Positions 42,041 through 52,833 are shown, numbered from the stretch's first letter. The stretch: 64,000 nt of DNA from MWBV01 sp964447315 (GCA_964447315.1 CAYURQ010000003.1:16183-80182); one strand, 5' to 3'. Program-made: numbers and translations. The notes: generated from the sequence alone by a model not told the origin.

Positions 42041-43862
42041 AGGCAAAAGAGGGCAATTAACAATATTTATTATATTAGCAATACTTATTGTAGCAATTGT
42101 TTTATGGTTTTTTTTATTTAGGCAACCCTCTAGTCCAACTGTCTCCAGGGAATTTCAGCCTATTTATAATAATTTTATTAATTGTCTTGAAGAAGATCTT
42201 TCTTTAGGAAGTTCTGCTTTACAAACGCAAGGAGGGTATATTGAATTACCAGATTATCAAGCAGGAACTCTTGCTTATCCTTTTTCATCTCAATTAAATT
42301 TTGTTGGAGCAGAAATTCCTTATTGGTATTATGTTTCTGGAGGAGGAATTCAAAAATCTCAAGTTCCGAATATAGAAAATATGGAATTGGAACTAGAGAA
42401 TTTTGTACTAAGTAAATTTAATTCTTGTGAATTTCAGAGTTATTATGATCAAGGATATACTTTATTTTTAGAACAAGACCCAAAAGTAGATGTAAAAATA
42501 AAAGACCATGAAATTATTCTTGATTTAGATATGGATTTTGTTGCTTATTACGAAGATGATAGGATTGTGGTTGAGGTACATAAGATTTCAATTAATTCTG
42601 ATTTAGGGATTTTATATAAAGATGCTTTGAAAGTTTATGGATATGAGCAAGAAGAATTTTTCTTAGAAAAATATGGACTTGATATTCTTAATTTATATGC
42701 TCCTGTTGATGGAGTTGAATTTACTTGTAGTCCAATGGTTTGGATTGCTGATAATGTATTTTCAGATTTACAAGAAGCAATTGAAGTTAATACAATGGCT
42801 TTAAAAAATGGGAATGATAATGATTATTTTTCAATTGATGTTGGCACTGATAATGGTGTTAGATTTATTAATTCTCAAAATTGGACTAGGAGTTTTGAAG
42901 TTAATCCAACAGAAGGAAATGTTATGGTTGCTAATCCAATTGGAAATCAAGCAGGAATGGGAATTTTAGGATTTTGTTATGTTACTTATCATTTTGTTTA
43001 TAATATGAATTATCCTGTTTTAGTTCAGATAACTTCTGATGATACTGGGGAGGTATTTCAATTTCCTATTGGAGTTGTTATTAAAGGAAATCAGCCAAGA
43101 GAAGCTTTAAAAGGAAGTGCTTCTGCTGGTCCTGAAGTTGAAATTTGTGAAGATATGAGTGTTCCTACAAGAGTTGAGGTTTTTAATAGTTATGGACATA
43201 TAATTGATGCAAACATTTCTTATAATTGTTTATATCAAACTTGTAGTATTGGAGAAACATATGCTGGTTCAATAGTAGAATATTTCCCTCAATGTGTAAA
43301 TGGTTTTGTAATCGCTAATTCAGAAGGATATGAACAAGGAAGAGTTATGTATTCGAGTATTAATCAAGGACAAGTAAGTATTTTTTTGGATAAAGAATAT
43401 GAAAAACCAATAAGATTATATGTAGATGGTAAAAGATATACTGGAGAAGCTTTGATTAATTTTATTACAGATGAAAAATCAATTGCTGTATCTTATCCAA
43501 GTCAATCAAATATTAAGTTGAGTGAAGAAGAATATGAAGTCCATGTTTATGTTTATACTGATTCTTCTTTAACATTACCTGATTTTAATACAGAACAGTG
43601 TGTTGAGGTTCCTAGAACTTTAGGGGGAATGTTTGGATTAACAAAAGAACAATGTTATGAAGTTGAAATTTCAGAACAAGCTGTTACAAATGCCTTAACT
43701 GCTGGAGGTAGAGGAAAAGTATTCATTACAGACAATCAACTATCTCTTTCAAATTTTATTGAAATTAAAGTTGAGAGTTTGCCTAGACCAGATTCCTTAA
43801 CTCAATTACAAGAAAATTATATTTTATTTGATGAAAAAGATGTGGAGGTTAGTTTTATATGA
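42033..43862 (+). CDS. Large class III signal peptide (pilin-like) surface protein (609 aa)
   Basis: MIRGKRGQLTIFIILAILIV is a class III prepilin N-terminus with a long hydrophobic helix. The exported part (35-609) is beta-rich and contains cysteines in NCLEEDLS, SCEFQS, FTCSP, FCYVTY, EICEDMS and NCLYQTCS. A later region resembles carboxypeptidase-regulatory or Ig-like domains (VPTRVEVFNSYGHIIDANIS, KEYEKPIRLYVDG). Its stop overlaps the start of the giant gene that follows (ATGA), so the two are probably made together and may interact on the surface. Confidence 0.65.
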   Translation: MIRGKRGQLTIFIILAILIVAIVLWFFLFRQPSSPTVSREFQPIYNNFINCLEEDLSLGSSALQTQGGYIELPDYQAGTLAYPFSSQLNFVGAEIPYWYYVSGGGIQKSQVPNIENMELELENFVLSKFNSCEFQSYYDQGYTLFLEQDPKVDVKIKDHEIILDLDMDFVAYYEDDRIVVEVHKISINSDLGILYKDALKVYGYEQEEFFLEKYGLDILNLYAPVDGVEFTCSPMVWIADNVFSDLQEAIEVNTMALKNGNDNDYFSIDVGTDNGVRFINSQNWTRSFEVNPTEGNVMVANPIGNQAGMGILGFCYVTYHFVYNMNYPVLVQITSDDTGEVFQFPIGVVIKGNQPREALKGSASAGPEVEICEDMSVPTRVEVFNSYGHIIDANISYNCLYQTCSIGETYAGSIVEYFPQCVNGFVIANSEGYEQGRVMYSSINQGQVSIFLDKEYEKPIRLYVDGKRYTGEALINFITDEKSIAVSYPSQSNIKLSEEEYEVHVYVYTDSSLTLPDFNTEQCVEVPRTLGGMFGLTKEQCYEVEISEQAVTNALTAGGRGKVFITDNQLSLSNFIEIKVESLPRPDSLTQLQENYILFDEKDVEVSFI

Positions 43863-46800
43863 TAAATAAAGGAAAAAATATTTTTAATTTTGTTTTATTG
43901 TTTTTAATTTTGTTTTTAATAATTGGAGTGGTTAGTGCTTATAGTTCTTCTTGGATGGGATATAAATATAATGACATTGCTGGAACAGGAAGTTTTATGC
44001 AAAATAGTTTAAGATTTGACAAATCAATGTGTGAACAGGGTAGTGATTTTATTTTACAGATTGCTCCTTTTGGATGTGAGCCAGCTGTTGTTAGAAGTGA
44101 TTTATTAGAGGAAAATGATGTTCCTGTTTTTTGTCAAATTGCTGGAACTAAAATAAATCCTTTAATTGATGTTGAAGCAATTAAAACAATGACTATTTCT
44201 GGAAAGCATACTGGTGGTGTGAAAGGATTTGCTTATCATCCTTCTCAAGCTGCTTTAGGATTATTTCCAGATGGAACTATTGAAAATCCTGTTTTAGAAA
44301 ATTTAGGATATGTTGTTGTAATTCTTAAAAGAAATCCAAATGAATCTGCAATGCCTGATTATGTTGAGGGTAATTTAACAGCTAGAATAAGATATGATAT
44401 TGATAAAACTTTTGGTGTTGGAAGAGCAGAATATTATTTGCCTGTTATGTCAGAAGCTGAATGGAAAGATTCTTTCTTAGGATATGGTTTTTGGAATGGA
44501 AGGGGATTTTTAAGAGCAGATTATGTTGAAGGGGATAAAGCAAGAGTTTCAATTTATTCTGGTTCTCAAGTTAATACAGGAAGTTTTTCAGGAATTAAAG
44601 ATTATTCTCAATTAGGTTTTACAAGTCATGTTCTTAAAGTAGGAGAGAAAAGCAATGAAATTTTCTTACCTGGTTTTGATCCTTGTAGAGCTTCTTTAAG
44701 TTTAAGATTAAATTCACTAGAAGATCCAGATACAAGAGCAAGAATAACAGTTAATTCAGAAATTGTTGAAATTGGTCAAAATCAAGATTTCTTGGAAAAT
44801 AAATGTGAAGTTTTAAAAATTGCAAAAAGAGGACTTTATCAGTCTGTTGAAATTAGTTGTTTGGAAGATGATGGAAAAAGAGATATATTTACATTAAGTA
44901 TTTCCCCGAGAGTTGAATTAGAGATTTCAGATTCTAATGATGTTTCTAAAAAAGAAACCCATGAATATGAAATAGGTGATTATTTATTTGAAGATAAAAG
45001 TGATTTAAGTAATATTAAACATATTTATTTAGGATATGTTGGAAGTGTATCTCAGTCAAAGGATATTCAAGACATGTTTGTTGTTTTAATATCTTCTCCT
45101 GATTTGAAAACTAAATTAGATTCAGCTCAATTAGATTCTGTTACTAATTATGTTAAATATAGAAAGGCAGAAGCTAATACTGGAGATGATTTTTTAGATA
45201 AAGCAATACAAGGTTTAGGAGCTGCAACATCTCAAGTTGTTGAAGCAGGTTATTATCTTTTTGAAGGAGAGGATTTTAAAGTAATTCCATTTCAAAAAAA
45301 TGGTTTTGAGCATGATGAACTATATAGAGGAAAAATAATTAAAATTAAGGGATTTGCAAAAAATAGTGCTTATAATCCTGAGTATACTTTAAGTGGAGAA
45401 AAAGAATATGAAAAAGCAATGCAAGATTTTAACTTAGTTGCTGATTCTTATGGTGATGCAAAATCTAGTGAAAATGATTTAGAAACTTATGGTGAAAAGG
45501 CACTTTTTCAAGCAATAAAAACTTCAGTTAGGGCTGGAAAAAATTTAGATACTTCTGATTTATGTGTAAAGTTCAAACAATTATATCCTTTTTCTTTGAA
45601 AAATTATGAATTAAAGAATTATTGTGATAATAGTTATTTGGCCTCTAGTTCTGGTTTTCATACAAAAGAAGTTTTAGTTAATGGAAATTTAAGGCAACTT
45701 TCTTTTGATAAAATTATTGAACCTTCGTATCAAGAATATGGTATTGAAGTATTAGTAACTGGGCCTAGTGGTTCACAAACTTATAGACTTCCTAAATCTA
45801 GTAGAATTTCTTTAAATGAAGTTAGGGGTGATGCTGTTAGTTTAGCTAGTGAAGAATATTTTACATTAGAGGATTTAGAAAAAGATTATGCTGAAATAAG
45901 AGTTAGATTTGCTGAAAGTGTAACTGAAGTAAGTTTTGATGAGCAAAATGTTCGGCTTTATTTTAATCAGCCTCAAAGAGTTGGTGCATTTGAATTTTTA
46001 ATTAAAGAAATTAATTTGCAAAAAGTTGCGAGAGTTAGTGTTGAACCTTCTTTTAATAATCAATTTTCTAATTCAACATTTCCTTTTAAGATTGGAATTG
46101 AAAAAAGAGCAATTCAATTAACTCCTGAAAAGATTAATAAAAAAATTAATAGATTAGATAAATCTATAGAAGGTTTACAAGGTAAAGTTGATTTTTTAGG
46201 TCAGACAGTTGAATGGGGAAACAAAGCTTGTTTAGGAACAGGAGCTGCTTTAACTCTTAAAAATTTGATTAAGAATTTTAATGGAGACTCAATTGCAAGA
46301 AATATGATTATGACAGGAGATGGAGGGTATAATGAAATATGTGAAAAAGCAGTTATTAGAGAAGAATATGAAAGTATTGATCAGTGTTTCTTAGCAAAAT
46401 CAAATGAAATTGATAGAAAAGTAAAGCAATATTCAGAGGTTATTAATGAGCAAAATAATTATATTAGTAAATTAAAAGATGATTCAAAAGAAACAAGTGG
46501 GACTGGAAATATTTTTGAGCAAGGAATTATTAACAATGAAGAAGTTGTTTCAGCATATTTGAAAAATGAATTAACTTATGAACAATTACAATCAACTCTT
46601 AATGAAATTGGTTATGTTGAAGATGGATTTTTTTACTTGAGTAAGAATCAAGATGGAACTTTTGATAAAGAAAATGGAGGAATTAATTTAAATGAAATAA
46701 AAGCCACATTAGAAAAAGGTGAAGGATATTTCAGTGAAGGAACCCTTTCTTTAGATGATTTAAGAGATATTGAACTTTATAGAACAATTCTTCAACAAAA

Positions 46801-49800
46801 TGCAGATGATCCAAATATTGAAGTGGATGAAATGGCTAAAAAAGAATTATATGATGTTCTTTTTGATGTTAATTTAAATACAAAGCAATCAAAGAAGAGA
46901 AATACTCTAGCAGATAATCTTGGAATTGATCCAAGCTTGCTTGGATATATGGAAACTAAAGATCCTGAAAAAATAAAAAAATATAATTATTTAGGTTTAA
47001 AGGCTGGAGGATTGGGATTGGAATTAAAAGATGTAGATGGTAAAACTTCTTTAGATACAAATTCTCCTTTATATGCATTTAGAACAAATGAGGATAAAGA
47101 ATATATTCTTGTTTTAAATGATGCTGGAGATGGTAAAAATCTTCCTATAAAAACTTATGATTCTGATAATGATCCTTCAACAGATAACTCTATTTATCTT
47201 TATTCTTCAAGTGGAGAATTAATTAAAAAGGATGATTCTAGATATGAGGATTTTCTTGATGATTTTTCAGATGGGGTTACTTTTGTTGTTTATGATGAAG
47301 CTTCTTATCATAATAGATATTTAAATCCAGAAGTAAGATATTTTGAGGATGCTCCTTATAAAGGATATCCTGCTGTTGTTCCTGTTGAAAGAGAAACTGG
47401 ATGGTATGCTGCTACTAAACCTGTTTTACCTGTTGGAGCTAATATTGCTTCTTATGATACTTCTGGAAGAGTAAGTAGTTTTTGGTTATGTAATGTTGGT
47501 GAAAATGGTCTTGAAAATTATATTTCAGGAGATGATAATTGTCAAATGATTAATTTAAACACTGGAATGAGTTTTGATATGTTTTATGCATTAGGCATTG
47601 ATAGAACAAAAGAATTAATTAATAAAGCTGTTAGAAATATTGAACTTGCTCAAAGGGCTTATAAAAATGGAGTAAGAGCTGTAAGAATTGAAGGAGAAAA
47701 ATATACTGTTGGAAGTCCTGCTGCTGCAACTCCAACTGTTCAATGTCAAGAATTTATGTCTCCTAAGGATTGTAATATTTTGTTTAATGTTTGTGATCCT
47801 TTTATTTGTCCTAGTTCAAGATGTGATTTAGGGGGAACTTATCCTGTTAGAGATGTTATTCAATCAGGAGTTATTGGAAGTATTGCTTTATGTTATCCAA
47901 ATGCTAAATGGCATGGGGGAGATGTTTATGTTCCTGTTTGTGTTTCAGGAGTTCATGCTGGTTTAGATGGGTGGTTGCAAGTTCAAAAAGCTTATAGGGA
48001 TTGCTTGCAAGAAAATTTAGAAACAGGTGAGACAGTTGGAATTTGTGATGAAATGCATAGCATTTATATGTGCGACTTTTTCTGGAGACAAGCTAGACCT
48101 CTTGCTCAATTAATATTACCTAAATTAATAAGTAAAATACTTGGACAAAGTTCTCGTGGTGGTGGAGAATATTTATCTGTTCAAGATGCATGGGAAACAG
48201 CTGGTAATTCAATTGATTATTTCAAACAATATTATGCTAATCATGTTTTTACTGCTTTTAAGAATAGAAATGTTGATGAGATTGGAGCAGAAGTCTGCAA
48301 GAGTTTTCCATCTATTTTATTTCCAGATGGAGCTAGTATTGTGGACTCATTAACTCAAGCTTATTCTCCTGTACAATTTCATGGTAAGTTCAGTGAAATA
48401 CCTATGACAACTGCAACAAATCCCCCCTTATCTCATTATAAAGTAACTTATATTATATATGCAGGACAAGATAGAGGGGCTTATTATAGAGTTTATTTGA
48501 GAGGAGATAGTACAAGTTCTTATTTTCAAGACACTTCTTTTAATAGATATGTTGCTTCTGGATATATTCCAGCTGGAGATTCAATCTCTGAATCAATAGA
48601 TGAGCAATGGCCTAGTGGGTATAGGCAGTTATGTATTTCTGTAAATGGGCAAGAAGAATGTGGTTTTAAACAGGTTTCAACTTCATTTGCAGTTGATTAT
48701 ATGAATGATTTATATTTGCAACAACAAGCAAGTCAAACAGATATTAAAACAGAAAGTGAATGTGTTTCTGGTTCAACTAGTCTTTATAGTTTATTGAATC
48801 CTAATTTGCAAGAAGGAGTTGAAACTGCTATTAATCCAGAAATATATAATAAAGGAATAATAAGGGTTTGTGCAACTAATAATCCTGGAGTTGGAACAGA
48901 CATTCATGCAGAGGGAGAAGATGCAAGATGGGTTGCTGTTGGATATTGTGGAGATAAAAATATTAAATGTTGGCAAGACCAAAATAGTGTTAAAGATGTT
49001 ATTGAAAGTTATTCAATTGAAGAAAAAACATTAGATACAACTAGTCAACAAGCATTAGAACAATTATTTGCAGATGGAAATTATCTTGGTGCTGAAGAAC
49101 TTAAACAAGAACTTGAAAAGATTCTTGGTTTAAATAATCCTAAAGATAAAATAGATCCTTTAACAGAATTACTAGATAAAACATTTTATAATAAAGATAA
49201 AGCAAATATTTATTTGGAAAGAGGAAAAGCATATGCTTCTCAAATTGTATATTGTCCTAGTTTTTGTCTTGATGGAGAACACTTGGTTAAAGGATTATTT
49301 AATTATACTACTAGAAAATGTTTTCCTGGAAAAGATGTTATTGATGATTGCGATGGTAACGGGTGTTTTGAAACTTCTGCTGGAGGAGGGGCATTATGTA
49401 ATGCTGAAGAATGTACTTTTTGTGTTCCAGATGTAGAAAATGAAGTAGGTGCTTTTGGAGCTATTTATGAAGGAACTATTAATTCAACTGGGCATTGTGT
49501 TGTTCCATTATTTTCAAAAGAATATTTATTTGAAAATTGTTTAAGTGGAACTATTCCTGGATGTGCTCCTGCAGGAAAGAGTGGAAAATGTTTAAGTAAT
49601 ACAAATGCTGGTTTTGTTAATATTGATGAATCTCCTATAATTAGATTTAAATATAATACTCTTCTTAGTTTTTTTCCAAATAATCTTTGTATTAAATATT
49701 TTAATGGGGCTTGGAGATATAAACATACTTGTGGGTTATCAAATCCTAAAAAATGGCCTGTTGTTAATTCAAATCCTGGAGTGGATAAAAAGGCTGATGA

Positions 49801-52393
49801 AATAATTCAAGCAATGTCTCTTTATTCCACTGATTATATTCAAGGATTAGATGCTTTGATAACTGCTGTGGATATAATGGGTTCTAGAGATATTCAGGTT
49901 GGAAATAAATTTTTTAAGTTAACTGCTCCTAGATTATCTTTGCAAAATGGAGTAAGAGCATATCATGATAAAGGAAATGCAAATTTTAAATTTCAACTTT
50001 TAGGTTATGGAAATTGGAATTCTTGGAAGTTTAAACCTGCTAAAGATGGGATTTATTTTCAGTATAACAAAAATACTAATAGTTGGGAGTGGGCATTTAC
50101 AGGATCATTTTATAGGCCAGTTAGTGATAAAACTTATGATGATATTGTTAAAGATACTTATGCAATTAATAAAGGAGCTAGTTTAGGTAAAAATGATATA
50201 GAATTATTAAACTCTCTTACAAGATTAGATAGAGCCCAAGGAGCAAGTGTTTTATTTAATGTAGTTAAAGCAGATAATATAAATTATGTAGAGGATTGCA
50301 AAGGATTTTTTGGAGGAACTTGTACTCAAGAAAGTAGATGTGATAAGGATAAAATTCTTAAAAATGTTTTGACTGATTGCGAAGAGAATGGTAGGGTTTG
50401 TTGTTTATCAGATATTACTAGTTGTGTTGATGATGTAGGTAGGGAATGTGTTGCAGTTGAGGATTGTCCCTCAGAAAGAATTCAAACTTCAAATAATGAT
50501 TGTGAGGCTTTAGGGAAAGTATGTTGTATTGATGAAGAACAACAGCAAATTATTTCAGAAGGAGAGTGTAGTGATTGTAAAGAAGATTATTTTGAAAGAT
50601 GTACAAAAGAAGAATGTTTAGATCTTGGAAGACATTTAAATAAAAATTGTGTTTTTAAAAGAGATATTCTATCTGGAGGGTTTTTATTTGGAGGAATATG
50701 TGTTGAAGAAGAGGAACAAAAGGAAACTTCTGTAGTTGTTTGTCCAACACCTCCTGGTTCAAATATTCCTGGAACTCAAAAATCATGTAAAAAGCAAGAT
50801 TCAACTTCTACTAGTACTGGAAATAATAATCTTCAACCAGGACAGAGTACTTGCACTCCTTCTTCTACTGATTCAACAAAATCTCTTTGTGCTCCAAGCA
50901 ATACCCCTGAACAACAGGAAATAGTAGAGGCTTGTACTCCTGATTCATGCAATATTCCTGAAGTTACTGAAGAAGAAGTTGAAGTTGAATGTGAAGATGC
51001 AACTAATTTGCAAAATGGAGATAGTGTTATTTGTACTGTTATTGATGTTACTAAACACATTATTTGTCCTTTTGTTCCTGATTTGCAACCTGGGGTAGAT
51101 AGTCTGCCTTGTCGTATAACATCTGGAAATGAAGAAATAGAAAATGAGGATTATCTTTGTGAATTATCTGCTTTTGAAGATACAGGAGAATGTCAAAATG
51201 CAAAAGGAGAGGTTCTTGAAGTAGAAGCTGAAGAAGATTTAGTAGGTGATGAAACAAAAGGAGAGCAAGTAACTGTTAAAGTTAATGAAGTTAAAAATTC
51301 TGATTCTAGATATATTGGAGATAGTTGTGGAAATAATGGAAGATGTATTTCAATAAGTTCTGGAACTATTTGTGAGGGGATTATAAAAGATGGTTTATGT
51401 CTTGGAACAAATGATATAAAGTGTTGTGAACCTATTGAAGAGCCTTCTGGTGATTCAAAAATTGTTTGTCCTTATACTTATCCTTCACAAATGACTTCTT
51501 CTCAACTTGCTTGGTCAATAACTGATTGTAATGTTAAAGATTCTTATTCTAATGATAATTTTAATATTCTTTGTGATGTTCCTTCTGTTGGAAGTTATGC
51601 AAAAGTATCTTGTGAATATTTGGGTTCTTCAACTGAAATGTGGTGTAATTTATTAGGAAGAGAAAACAATAAAAAAGCAACTTGTTATTTTCCTGGAGAT
51701 TATGAATTAACAGATTATCCTGGAAAACCAAAGGTTTCTAATACTGATACTAATTCAAATATAAGAATAAGATTATTAGAAGAATTAGAGAGATTAGAAG
51801 GAACAATTGTTTCTGGTGAGGACTTTAAAACTTATGGGACTAATCAACAACCAAATCAACATTGTTCTAATGCTGTTTATGGTGCTTTAGGTACTGCTAA
51901 TTGTGGATTGTCTAGTGTTTATTATTCTGATGAAATAGGAGCTTCTTACACATTTAATTATAAAGGAACTCAATATACTAAAGAAGTTGGAACTTTAAGT
52001 GATGGAGTTTGTGTGGGAGCATCTAGTGGGGGGACTCTTGGTTCTGAGGTTTCTTATGATGATTTTTTAGATACTTTAGTTCCAGGAGATATAATTGATG
52101 TTTTTTACAGTGATAGACTTTGTCATGGAATAATTTTTGTTGGTTGGGAAGATAAATTAAATTATGAGGCAAGAATTTTTGATTGGAATGGTCAAACTAT
52201 TGATCAATTTCAAATGGATTCTGAAAGTGTAATGTGTGATGAGTCTGACGTAAAAGTTTATCGTGATAGACATTATTGTAAGATTTATAGATATGCAGAT
52301 TTTTATGTTGGCCTTAATCCTGGGTCTAGAGAAAATACAAATCCAATATATAAATCATGGTATCCTGTAAATTCAGATATATACAGAATTTAA
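43859..52393 (+). CDS. Giant secreted Cys-rich protein with a C-terminal cysteine-peptidase-like domain (2844 aa)
   Basis: A signal peptide (FNFVLLFLILFLIIGVVSA) opens an uninterrupted 2844-codon gene. No family was recognised for the first 2100 residues, which contain Cys-bearing segments (MCEQGSDF, FGCEP) and a coiled-coil-like stretch near 765-910. Residues about 2144-2330 hold small Cys-rich repeats (GRVCCL, GKVCCI, RECVAVEDCPSE), followed by a Thr/Ser/Pro-rich linker. The last 200 residues look like a papain-like NlpC/P60 or CHAP domain: QHCSNAVYGALG (Cys about 2668), LVPGDIIDVFYSDRLCHGII (His about 2756) and IFDWNG. This suggests peptide- or wall-cleaving activity outside the cell; substrate unknown. 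Confidence 0.7.
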   Translation: MINKGKNIFNFVLLFLILFLIIGVVSAYSSSWMGYKYNDIAGTGSFMQNSLRFDKSMCEQGSDFILQIAPFGCEPAVVRSDLLEENDVPVFCQIAGTKINPLIDVEAIKTMTISGKHTGGVKGFAYHPSQAALGLFPDGTIENPVLENLGYVVVILKRNPNESAMPDYVEGNLTARIRYDIDKTFGVGRAEYYLPVMSEAEWKDSFLGYGFWNGRGFLRADYVEGDKARVSIYSGSQVNTGSFSGIKDYSQLGFTSHVLKVGEKSNEIFLPGFDPCRASLSLRLNSLEDPDTRARITVNSEIVEIGQNQDFLENKCEVLKIAKRGLYQSVEISCLEDDGKRDIFTLSISPRVELEISDSNDVSKKETHEYEIGDYLFEDKSDLSNIKHIYLGYVGSVSQSKDIQDMFVVLISSPDLKTKLDSAQLDSVTNYVKYRKAEANTGDDFLDKAIQGLGAATSQVVEAGYYLFEGEDFKVIPFQKNGFEHDELYRGKIIKIKGFAKNSAYNPEYTLSGEKEYEKAMQDFNLVADSYGDAKSSENDLETYGEKALFQAIKTSVRAGKNLDTSDLCVKFKQLYPFSLKNYELKNYCDNSYLASSSGFHTKEVLVNGNLRQLSFDKIIEPSYQEYGIEVLVTGPSGSQTYRLPKSSRISLNEVRGDAVSLASEEYFTLEDLEKDYAEIRVRFAESVTEVSFDEQNVRLYFNQPQRVGAFEFLIKEINLQKVARVSVEPSFNNQFSNSTFPFKIGIEKRAIQLTPEKINKKINRLDKSIEGLQGKVDFLGQTVEWGNKACLGTGAALTLKNLIKNFNGDSIARNMIMTGDGGYNEICEKAVIREEYESIDQCFLAKSNEIDRKVKQYSEVINEQNNYISKLKDDSKETSGTGNIFEQGIINNEEVVSAYLKNELTYEQLQSTLNEIGYVEDGFFYLSKNQDGTFDKENGGINLNEIKATLEKGEGYFSEGTLSLDDLRDIELYRTILQQNADDPNIEVDEMAKKELYDVLFDVNLNTKQSKKRNTLADNLGIDPSLLGYMETKDPEKIKKYNYLGLKAGGLGLELKDVDGKTSLDTNSPLYAFRTNEDKEYILVLNDAGDGKNLPIKTYDSDNDPSTDNSIYLYSSSGELIKKDDSRYEDFLDDFSDGVTFVVYDEASYHNRYLNPEVRYFEDAPYKGYPAVVPVERETGWYAATKPVLPVGANIASYDTSGRVSSFWLCNVGENGLENYISGDDNCQMINLNTGMSFDMFYALGIDRTKELINKAVRNIELAQRAYKNGVRAVRIEGEKYTVGSPAAATPTVQCQEFMSPKDCNILFNVCDPFICPSSRCDLGGTYPVRDVIQSGVIGSIALCYPNAKWHGGDVYVPVCVSGVHAGLDGWLQVQKAYRDCLQENLETGETVGICDEMHSIYMCDFFWRQARPLAQLILPKLISKILGQSSRGGGEYLSVQDAWETAGNSIDYFKQYYANHVFTAFKNRNVDEIGAEVCKSFPSILFPDGASIVDSLTQAYSPVQFHGKFSEIPMTTATNPPLSHYKVTYIIYAGQDRGAYYRVYLRGDSTSSYFQDTSFNRYVASGYIPAGDSISESIDEQWPSGYRQLCISVNGQEECGFKQVSTSFAVDYMNDLYLQQQASQTDIKTESECVSGSTSLYSLLNPNLQEGVETAINPEIYNKGIIRVCATNNPGVGTDIHAEGEDARWVAVGYCGDKNIKCWQDQNSVKDVIESYSIEEKTLDTTSQQALEQLFADGNYLGAEELKQELEKILGLNNPKDKIDPLTELLDKTFYNKDKANIYLERGKAYASQIVYCPSFCLDGEHLVKGLFNYTTRKCFPGKDVIDDCDGNGCFETSAGGGALCNAEECTFCVPDVENEVGAFGAIYEGTINSTGHCVVPLFSKEYLFENCLSGTIPGCAPAGKSGKCLSNTNAGFVNIDESPIIRFKYNTLLSFFPNNLCIKYFNGAWRYKHTCGLSNPKKWPVVNSNPGVDKKADEIIQAMSLYSTDYIQGLDALITAVDIMGSRDIQVGNKFFKLTAPRLSLQNGVRAYHDKGNANFKFQLLGYGNWNSWKFKPAKDGIYFQYNKNTNSWEWAFTGSFYRPVSDKTYDDIVKDTYAINKGASLGKNDIELLNSLTRLDRAQGASVLFNVVKADNINYVEDCKGFFGGTCTQESRCDKDKILKNVLTDCEENGRVCCLSDITSCVDDVGRECVAVEDCPSERIQTSNNDCEALGKVCCIDEEQQQIISEGECSDCKEDYFERCTKEECLDLGRHLNKNCVFKRDILSGGFLFGGICVEEEEQKETSVVVCPTPPGSNIPGTQKSCKKQDSTSTSTGNNNLQPGQSTCTPSSTDSTKSLCAPSNTPEQQEIVEACTPDSCNIPEVTEEEVEVECEDATNLQNGDSVICTVIDVTKHIICPFVPDLQPGVDSLPCRITSGNEEIENEDYLCELSAFEDTGECQNAKGEVLEVEAEEDLVGDETKGEQVTVKVNEVKNSDSRYIGDSCGNNGRCISISSGTICEGIIKDGLCLGTNDIKCCEPIEEPSGDSKIVCPYTYPSQMTSSQLAWSITDCNVKDSYSNDNFNILCDVPSVGSYAKVSCEYLGSSTEMWCNLLGRENNKKATCYFPGDYELTDYPGKPKVSNTDTNSNIRIRLLEELERLEGTIVSGEDFKTYGTNQQPNQHCSNAVYGALGTANCGLSSVYYSDEIGASYTFNYKGTQYTKEVGTLSDGVCVGASSGGTLGSEVSYDDFLDTLVPGDIIDVFYSDRLCHGIIFVGWEDKLNYEARIFDWNGQTIDQFQMDSESVMCDESDVKVYRDRHYCKIYRYADFYVGLNPGSRENTNPIYKSWYPVNSDIYRI

Positions 52394-52402
52394 TTTAAAT
52401 GT

Positions 52403-52768
52403 TTATTTTAATTGGGGATTTAGTTTTTTATCAAGTTTTGATTCTGCTAAAGTACCCCTAAGATCTTTTGGATATCCCACAATAATTGTGTCTCCTTCTT
52501 TTAGATTATTCATATCTTTTGTTGGATTTAGTCTTTTTAAATAAGAATCATCTTTTGGATTGCTGTATAACCAGCCAGCTACTCCTTCTCCTGTTTCTCC
52601 TCCAGAAAGTATAATATATCTTAGTGCAGAATCTTGTTTAGCAATTTGTTTTGGTTGAGCTTCAATAGAATCATATTTGTTTTTTTGTATTTCTTTTGTA
52701 TCTGCTTTATTTAAACAAGATACTAATCCTGCTCCTAATACCATTGAATATATTAATCCTTTTTTCAT
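52403..52768 (-). CDS. Putative lipoprotein with a LysM-like domain (121 aa)
   Basis: The N-terminus MKKGLIYSMVLGAGLVSCLN fits a lipobox (LVSC), with Cys18 as the possible lipid-anchored residue. The second half reads YIILSGGETGEGVAGWLYSN, LKRLNPTKDMNNLKEGDTII and VGYP, which follows the LysM plan (repeat start, LNP, L-GD-I-P). LysM domains bind N-acetylglucosamine-type glycans. The gene is convergent with the giant peptidase-like protein, separated by only nine bases. Confidence 0.5.
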   Translation of the reverse strand: MKKGLIYSMVLGAGLVSCLNKADTKEIQKNKYDSIEAQPKQIAKQDSALRYIILSGGETGEGVAGWLYSNPKDDSYLKRLNPTKDMNNLKEGDTIIVGYPKDLRGTLAESKLDKKLNPQLK

Positions 52769-52833
52769 ACTTTTTAGAATACTCTTTAGTTTATAAATCT
52801 TTCTATTTTGTTACTCCTTAATAATAACATTAA

